Origin: Prevotellaceae bacterium UBA1726
GTDB taxonomy: Bacteria > Bacteroidota > Bacteroidia > Bacteroidales > Bacteroidaceae
Direction of reading: 5' to 3'
Length of the DNA stretch: 64,000 nucleotides
Assembly: GCA_002316005.1 (NCBI GenBank)
Contig: DCIM01000077.1
Location: 1 to 64,000, forward strand
Made by a program: the position numbers and the translations under genes. The notes beneath the pieces are model-generated. The model did not search any database. It worked only from the letters and a program-made list of their open reading frames with translations, and was not told the origin of the DNA. How positions within the stretch are numbered: position 1 is the first letter of the stretch; every line of letters begins with the position of its first letter. Shown here in pieces: positions 60,601-64,000 of this stretch.

Positions 60601-60734
60601 AATGTTGTGTGAATAGGGTAGCGATTCACCTCATTCACCTGCATGTCGCGCCATTCAGTACCTGTAGGTTGATTGTCGGCAAAGACTCCTGCAGAAACAG
60701 CTGCCAAAGCCAGAGTAATAAATAATTTCTTCAT
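57621..60734 (-). CDS. GH2 beta-galactosidase, secreted
   Basis: LacZ-type beta-galactosidase of 1037 residues with a signal peptide (MKKLFITLALAAVSAGVFA), so periplasmic. The order is GH2 sugar-binding jelly roll (SLDGIWKFNYVEN to GENLIAFQTFRWCDGSY), Ig-like domain, TIM barrel with acid/base Glu493 (WSMGNETVDG) and nucleophile Glu559 (IQCEYNHAMGNS), and the C-terminal Bgal_small_N domain (TVNGEMLGNGGTLKPNFWRA). A substrate with beta-galactosyl ends, such as pectic galactan side chains, would fit with the GH3 and arabinan genes; this is inference. Confidence 0.95.
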   Translation of the reverse strand: MKKLFITLALAAVSAGVFADNQPTGTEWRDMQVNEVNRYPIHTTFFTYESLDKALAGDKTKSANYLSLDGIWKFNYVENANERPMDFYRTDLDDSNWKSMPVPGMWELNGFGEPLYVNIGFAWRGHYKDNPPEPPVKDNHVGSYRRTITIPANWDGRQVIAHFGSVTSNMYLYVNGKYVGYTEDSKVAAEFDVTEFVHPGENLIAFQTFRWCDGSYCEDQDFWRFSGVARDSYLYALNPESQLTDIRITQDLVNNYTDGTLHIAGKTVGNIEIDFELLDANGNVVKTATASSYDKIKKVQSNTLATDMAIGNPLKWTAETPNLYTLVAKVYALNEQKTGKGRKAVIEMVRGNLLSVVPQKVGFRKSEVKGDRYLINGKPIYIKGADRHEMDPNGGYCVSRERMIQDIQIMKSLNLNAVRTCHYPDDPIWYDLCDEYGIYLVAEANQESHGFGYDDTSIAKTELFQQQILERNKHNVGVNFNHPSVVIWSMGNETVDGPNFTTVFDWIHAEDPSRPVQWERTMKGPNTDIFCPMYSSQKYCQNYVDSDKPEDQRPLIQCEYNHAMGNSSGGFKEYWDIVRQNKRFQGGFIWDFEDQAVWGRVPEKMGKPVRTLMYGGCYNTYDPSDNNFNCNGFITADRKLTPEAYEVGYQYQSIWTELKDKSKGIISVKNEYFFRDLKNFRLRWEVVQDDGVVCLSGVIDDLDIAPQQTKEYNLNFPEGDADGEIVLNVRYELKEAEPLLKAGQELAHQQFILHDYIYDQAEYYFNEDLNVKTKVAFDKTTGFLSSYTVNGEEMLGNGGTLKPNFWRAVTDNDMGAGLQKRLAVWRNPQMNLVSLKTKKNVTTVVYDMPEVKATLTLTYTIAKNGALTVSEKMTTTPCADVPRMLRYGMVMELPYRFETSKFYGLGPIENYSDRCSGQMLGIYTQTADEQFWKYVRPQETGTKTAIRWWQQGPLKFFSNKAFSASALHYTIAELDEGEDKDQRHPEQLQKSEFTNLYIDAEMAGVGGIDSWSWDAEALPQYRVDYKDREFQFTIIPQ

Positions 60735-60765
60735 AATTGTTTTGGTCTTTTGTTATATTTTGTTG

Positions 60766-60797
60766 CAAAGATAACTAAAATTTATTTTGTTATCAAA
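60766..60797 (-). promoter_or_regulatory. promoter of the GH2 gene
   Basis: TTTG at 60797-60794, a 20-nt spacer and TATCTTTG at 60773-60766 on the minus strand. Its -33 box lies within the spacer of the opposing GH3 promoter. Confidence 0.75.
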
Positions 60798-60814
60798 TTT
60801 TTTCCGTATATTTG
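60786..60814 (+). promoter_or_regulatory. promoter of the GH3 gene
   Basis: TATATTTG at 60807-60814 with TTTG at 60786-60789 (17-nt spacer). The ATG at 60836 follows by 21 nt. Confidence 0.6.
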
Positions 60815-60835
60815 CAGAAAATTAAATACCTAACA

Positions 60836-63193
60836 ATGAAAAAAGCAATACTAACAACCATTTGCATACTCCTCGCCACAACAATGATGGCAGGAAGCAA
60901 AACGCAAAAACAGCCACAACCAAAGTATAAAGACGCTACTGTTCCTACAGAGCAACGAGTAGAAGACCTTCTTGCTCGAATGACTCGTGAGGAGAAAATC
61001 GGTCAGTTGCTGTGTCCGCTTGGATGGCCTATGTATGACAAATCACAGGTCAAGACAAAGAAAGGTATGAAGACTCAACTCGCTGTAAGCGAACTCTATA
61101 AGAAACGCATGGCAGAAATGCCACTCGGTTCGGTTTGGGCTATTCAGCGTGCTGACCCTTGGACACAGAAAACTCTTGAAACGGGTATAGGTGCAGAGGA
61201 AAGTGCAGAGATGATGAATATCCTTCAGAAGTATGCTGTTGAGCAGACTCGTCTTGGAATTCCTGTGATGATTATGGAGGAAGCACCTCATGGACACATG
61301 GGTATTGGCTCTACTTGCTTCCCTACGGGAATTGGTCAGGCAGCCACATTCGATGTGGAGTTGATGCAGCAGATGGGTACTGTTATAGGTAAGGAACTCT
61401 CCCTTCGTGGAGCACATATTGCATATGGTCCTGTTCTCGACATCTCACGCGAACCTCGTTGGTCGCGTGTTGAGGAAACACTTGGTGAGGATCCTTACCT
61501 CGCTGGTCAGATTGGTGGTGCCATATGTAAGGCTGTTCGCGCAGAGGGTGTTATCAACACATTGAAGCATTTTGCTGCATATGGTATTCCAGAGGGAGGA
61601 TTGAACGGAGAACAGGTTTCGCTTGGCTGGAACCAGTTGCTAAATGAGTATATCCCACAGTTCCGCACAGCCATTGATATGGGTGCAGGTTCTATTATGA
61701 CATCTTATAATGGTATAGATGGTGTACCTTGTACAGGCAACAAGGCACTTCTCACTGATATGCTTCGTGGAGAGTGGGGATTTGATGGATTCATCATTTC
61801 CGACCTCCAGAGTATTGAGGTTATGCGCAATAATCTCCATGTCGTGAAGGATTACACAGAGGCTGCAGCTATGGCAATAAAGGCAGGTGTGGATATCGAC
61901 CTTGAGGGAAACAGTTACAAGTTCCTTGGTGATGCCATTGATAAAGGCCTATGCTCAGAGGCCGACCTTGACAGGGCCGTTCGTCAGGTGTTGCGTACAA
62001 AGTTTGAACTTGGTTTGTTCGAGCATCCTTATGTAGATGTGAAGGCTTCAAAGGAAGTGCATAATGCCGAAAATAAGGAAGTGGCTCGTCGTGTGGCACA
62101 GAAGAGTATCATCCTTCTTGAAAATGATGGACTTCTTCCATTGAGCAAGGACATTAAGAGTATTGCCGTTATTGGCCCTAATGCCGATAATCAGTATAAT
62201 CAGTTGGGCGACTACACTGCTCCACAGGCTGAAGACGATGTCGTTACAGTGCTTGAAGGAATCAAGGCTACAGTACCTAACGCACAAGTGAATTATGTAA
62301 AAGGTTGTGCCGTTCGCGACACTCAAAACACTGATATTCAAGCTGCTGTTGAGGCTGCAAAGAAGTCGGATGTGACCGTTCTTGTTGTTGGTGGTAGTTC
62401 TGCCCGCGACTTCAAGACCAGTTATGCCTCTACTGGTGCGGCAAATGTTGATGTAAACGCAAAGGAACTCCCTGATATGGATTGTGGTGAGGGCTATGAC
62501 CGTGCCACTCTCGAACTCCTTGGCGATCAGTTGAAACTGATGCAGGCTCTCATTGATGCAAAGGTGAAGTTGGCGGTTGTTTATATTGAAGGTCGTCCGT
62601 TGAACATGAACCTTGCTGCAGAGAAGGCAAATGCATTGCTTTGTGCTTGGTATCCCGGTGAGCAAGGCGGTCAGGCTATTGCTGATGTTCTCTTTGGCGA
62701 TGTCAATCCTGCTGGTCGTATGCCTGTAGGCGTTCCTCGCAATGTAGGCCAATTGCCTGTTTACTACAGCAAGCGAATCTCTCACGACTATATTGACTCA
62801 AAGGCAGCTCCTCTCTATCCATTCGGTTATGGAAAGAGCTACACCACATTCGTTTATTCTGCTCCTTCGGCAGTTGTGAATGGTGATGGAACAGTGACAG
62901 TTCGTTGCACATTGACAAATACTGGTACAAGAGATGGTGAGGAAGTGGCACAGGTTTATCTTGAAGATGAATACAGTAGCATATCTATTCCTCGCAAGCA
63001 GTTGAAGGGATTCCAGCGTGTGAGCCTTAAGGCAGGCGAGAGCAAGGAACTCACCTTCACTCTCGGAAAGGCAGAACTATCGCTTATTGGTACCGACCGC
63101 CAACCAGTTGTAGAACCTGGTACATTCAAGGTGTATGTACTGCCAAACTCTATTATAACAAAGCAAACACCATTTGCAGGATTTGAATTATAA
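60836..63193 (+). CDS. GH3 beta-glucosidase/xylosidase-like enzyme, secreted
   Basis: 785-residue GH3 enzyme with a signal peptide (KAILTTICILLATTMMAGSK), acting in the periplasm on beta-linked oligosaccharides. The TIM barrel contains GEDPYLAGQIGGA, the KHFAAYG motif, and nucleophile Asp323 (GFIISDLQSIE). The alpha/beta sandwich (NDGLLPLSKDIKSIAVIGPN; GEGYDRATLELLGDQ) and a C-terminal fibronectin-III-like domain (RCTLTNTGTRDGEEVAQVYL) follow. The ATG at 60836 starts the signal peptide and fits the promoter; an upstream in-frame TTG lies in the promoter. It is divergent from the GH2 gene. Specificity among glucosidase, xylosidase and others is not decidable by eye. Confidence 0.94.
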   Translation: MKKAILTTICILLATTMMAGSKTQKQPQPKYKDATVPTEQRVEDLLARMTREEKIGQLLCPLGWPMYDKSQVKTKKGMKTQLAVSELYKKRMAEMPLGSVWAIQRADPWTQKTLETGIGAEESAEMMNILQKYAVEQTRLGIPVMIMEEAPHGHMGIGSTCFPTGIGQAATFDVELMQQMGTVIGKELSLRGAHIAYGPVLDISREPRWSRVEETLGEDPYLAGQIGGAICKAVRAEGVINTLKHFAAYGIPEGGLNGEQVSLGWNQLLNEYIPQFRTAIDMGAGSIMTSYNGIDGVPCTGNKALLTDMLRGEWGFDGFIISDLQSIEVMRNNLHVVKDYTEAAAMAIKAGVDIDLEGNSYKFLGDAIDKGLCSEADLDRAVRQVLRTKFELGLFEHPYVDVKASKEVHNAENKEVARRVAQKSIILLENDGLLPLSKDIKSIAVIGPNADNQYNQLGDYTAPQAEDDVVTVLEGIKATVPNAQVNYVKGCAVRDTQNTDIQAAVEAAKKSDVTVLVVGGSSARDFKTSYASTGAANVDVNAKELPDMDCGEGYDRATLELLGDQLKLMQALIDAKVKLAVVYIEGRPLNMNLAAEKANALLCAWYPGEQGGQAIADVLFGDVNPAGRMPVGVPRNVGQLPVYYSKRISHDYIDSKAAPLYPFGYGKSYTTFVYSAPSAVVNGDGTVTVRCTLTNTGTRDGEEVAQVYLEDEYSSISIPRKQLKGFQRVSLKAGESKELTFTLGKAELSLIGTDRQPVVEPGTFKVYVLPNSIITKQTPFAGFEL

Positions 63194-64000
63194 GAATCGA
63201 CATATTGCATTGATTGTAGGAGCAGCATTAGTGTTGCTCCTTGTTGCTTGGTGCGTATTGTGTTTCATTGCCTTCAGGAATAACAGCACCGGCAAGAATC
63301 GTGTGGTTGTTGAGCGACAGGCTTGGTATGAGGTACAGGTTGATGGTCATCCGGTACTTTATTACACTCTTGCCGATAGTGATTCTGTCTTTAAGGACCT
63401 TTCAGAAAAGCGCGATACAGCCATAACTCGCACTGTTGCTTCTGCACAATGGACCAATAGCCATTGGTGGTTTCCTTCGTGCAAAGGAACAATCACAGCA
63501 TCAATCGACAGTCTTGATCAACCTACATTCTCGCCTCGCGAGGTGCTCACCCTCAATCTCCGCAATGCAGAGCAACGCATAAAGGACCTTGACACAATGA
63601 CCGACGAGATGGATTATTACTTCTCGGTTCATGATGTGCAAGATGAGGGCTTTGAACTTGTAGTCGAGTATTACGAGAAGGTAATGCGCGAAATGACTCA
63701 TTTGAGTGGAGTGATTGGAGCTTTGAACCATTGTCTTGAATCAGATTCGCTCACTATTAGGCATAAGGCTGTATTCAGGGCTATATATAATAATAAGGTG
63801 GGAAAGCAGCAGATTGACACTTGTGTTTTGAAAAGTCAGGAACCATTCAAGGCATTCCAACCTCAAAAAGGAGGGTTGAAGACAACATTGCAATTGCTGA
63901 ATGAAAAGACTCCTCGTGGTGTGAAAGTAGGTTCCTACTATAGTGACGCAAGTCTCAAGACTCTCTCTTTTGCTGTTCAAAGGCGCTATGAGGCTTGTGA
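63183..64000 (+). CDS. membrane-anchored protein of unknown function, cut by the window edge
   Basis: An uninterrupted frame runs from a TTG at 63183, overlapping the GH3 stop codon by 11 nt, to the window end (272 codons). No ATG is present near its start, so it is easily missed. The product begins NYKNRHIALIVGAALVLLLV followed by AWCVLCFIAF, a transmembrane helix. A soluble part has WTNSHWWFPSCKGTI, a helical stretch (RNAEQRIKDLDTMTDEMDYY) and DTCVLKSQEPFKAFQPQKGG. Codon use looks like the neighbouring GH3 gene. TTG as start is inferred from the lack of alternatives before the helix. No family recognised. Confidence 0.7.
   Translation, partial: MNYKNRHIALIVGAALVLLLVAWCVLCFIAFRNNSTGKNRVVVERQAWYEVQVDGHPVLYYTLADSDSVFKDLSEKRDTAITRTVASAQWTNSHWWFPSCKGTITASIDSLDQPTFSPREVLTLNLRNAEQRIKDLDTMTDEMDYYFSVHDVQDEGFELVVEYYEKVMREMTHLSGVIGALNHCLESDSLTIRHKAVFRAIYNNKVGKQQIDTCVLKSQEPFKAFQPQKGGLKTTLQLLNEKTPRGVKVGSYYSDASLKTLSFAVQRRYEAC

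Overview
The window reads as a chromosomal segment of a Bacteroidales gut or oral commensal, most like Prevotella/Segatella. The reasons are SusC/SusD pairs, polysaccharide-utilisation glycosidases, lipoproteins with SxxC lipoboxes, A-rich leaders without Shine-Dalgarno sites, and many upstream regions with the Bacteroidetes promoter (TTTG, a spacer of about 20 nt, TAnnTTTG). Species cannot be fixed from the sequence alone.

Region 1 (about 430-20510) is an arabinan and L-arabinose utilisation locus. A minus-strand GH43-GH51 pair diverges from a plus-strand run: SusC, SusD, a surface glycan-binding lipoprotein and a large multidomain GH43. A second plus-strand operon follows: SSS sugar/Na+ symporter, NUDIX-type regulator (AraR-like), araD, araA, araB and a terminator. 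The surface proteins would bind and cut arabinan, the GH51/GH43 enzymes release arabinose, the symporter imports it, and AraA-AraB-AraD convert it to D-xylulose 5-phosphate. A TGACACTAT motif stands before both plus-strand operons and is a candidate AraR operator.

Region 2 (20570-24250, minus) holds trpB2, a secreted TIM-barrel sugar isomerase-like protein and an S1/P1-type nuclease, separated by dispersed palindromic repeats that abut or overlap stop codons. Region 3 (24280-30060) is AT-rich: a truncated C39 peptidase fragment, a large outer-membrane receptor-like protein and a TPR/HTH membrane lipoprotein. It looks like the remnant of a peptide-export island. Region 4 (30085-42634, all minus) has a ComM-like ATPase, a DUF4369/thioredoxin-fold lipoprotein, an OmpA/TPR lipoprotein, tRNA-Leu(UAA), a GH43 enzyme overlapping an SF1 helicase, an 1109-residue secreted multidomain protein and a PfkB kinase. 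Its intergenic gaps are filled with tandem and dispersed repeats.

Region 5 (42743-64000) holds a pyridoxal-kinase-like gene, a repeat-rich gap, an RluA-type pseudouridine synthase, a GH92 mannosidase, an outer-membrane beta-barrel, a membrane AraC-type regulator divergent from an RND tripartite efflux operon with a trailing DUF4251 gene, and a divergent GH2/GH3 pair. A membrane-anchored unknown protein runs off the right edge.

The most unusual material is the carbohydrate-binding-like WW module shared by a surface lipoprotein and a GH43 enzyme, the GC-rich palindromic repeats (one inserted in frame in a GH43 gene), and several long inverted repeats without genes.
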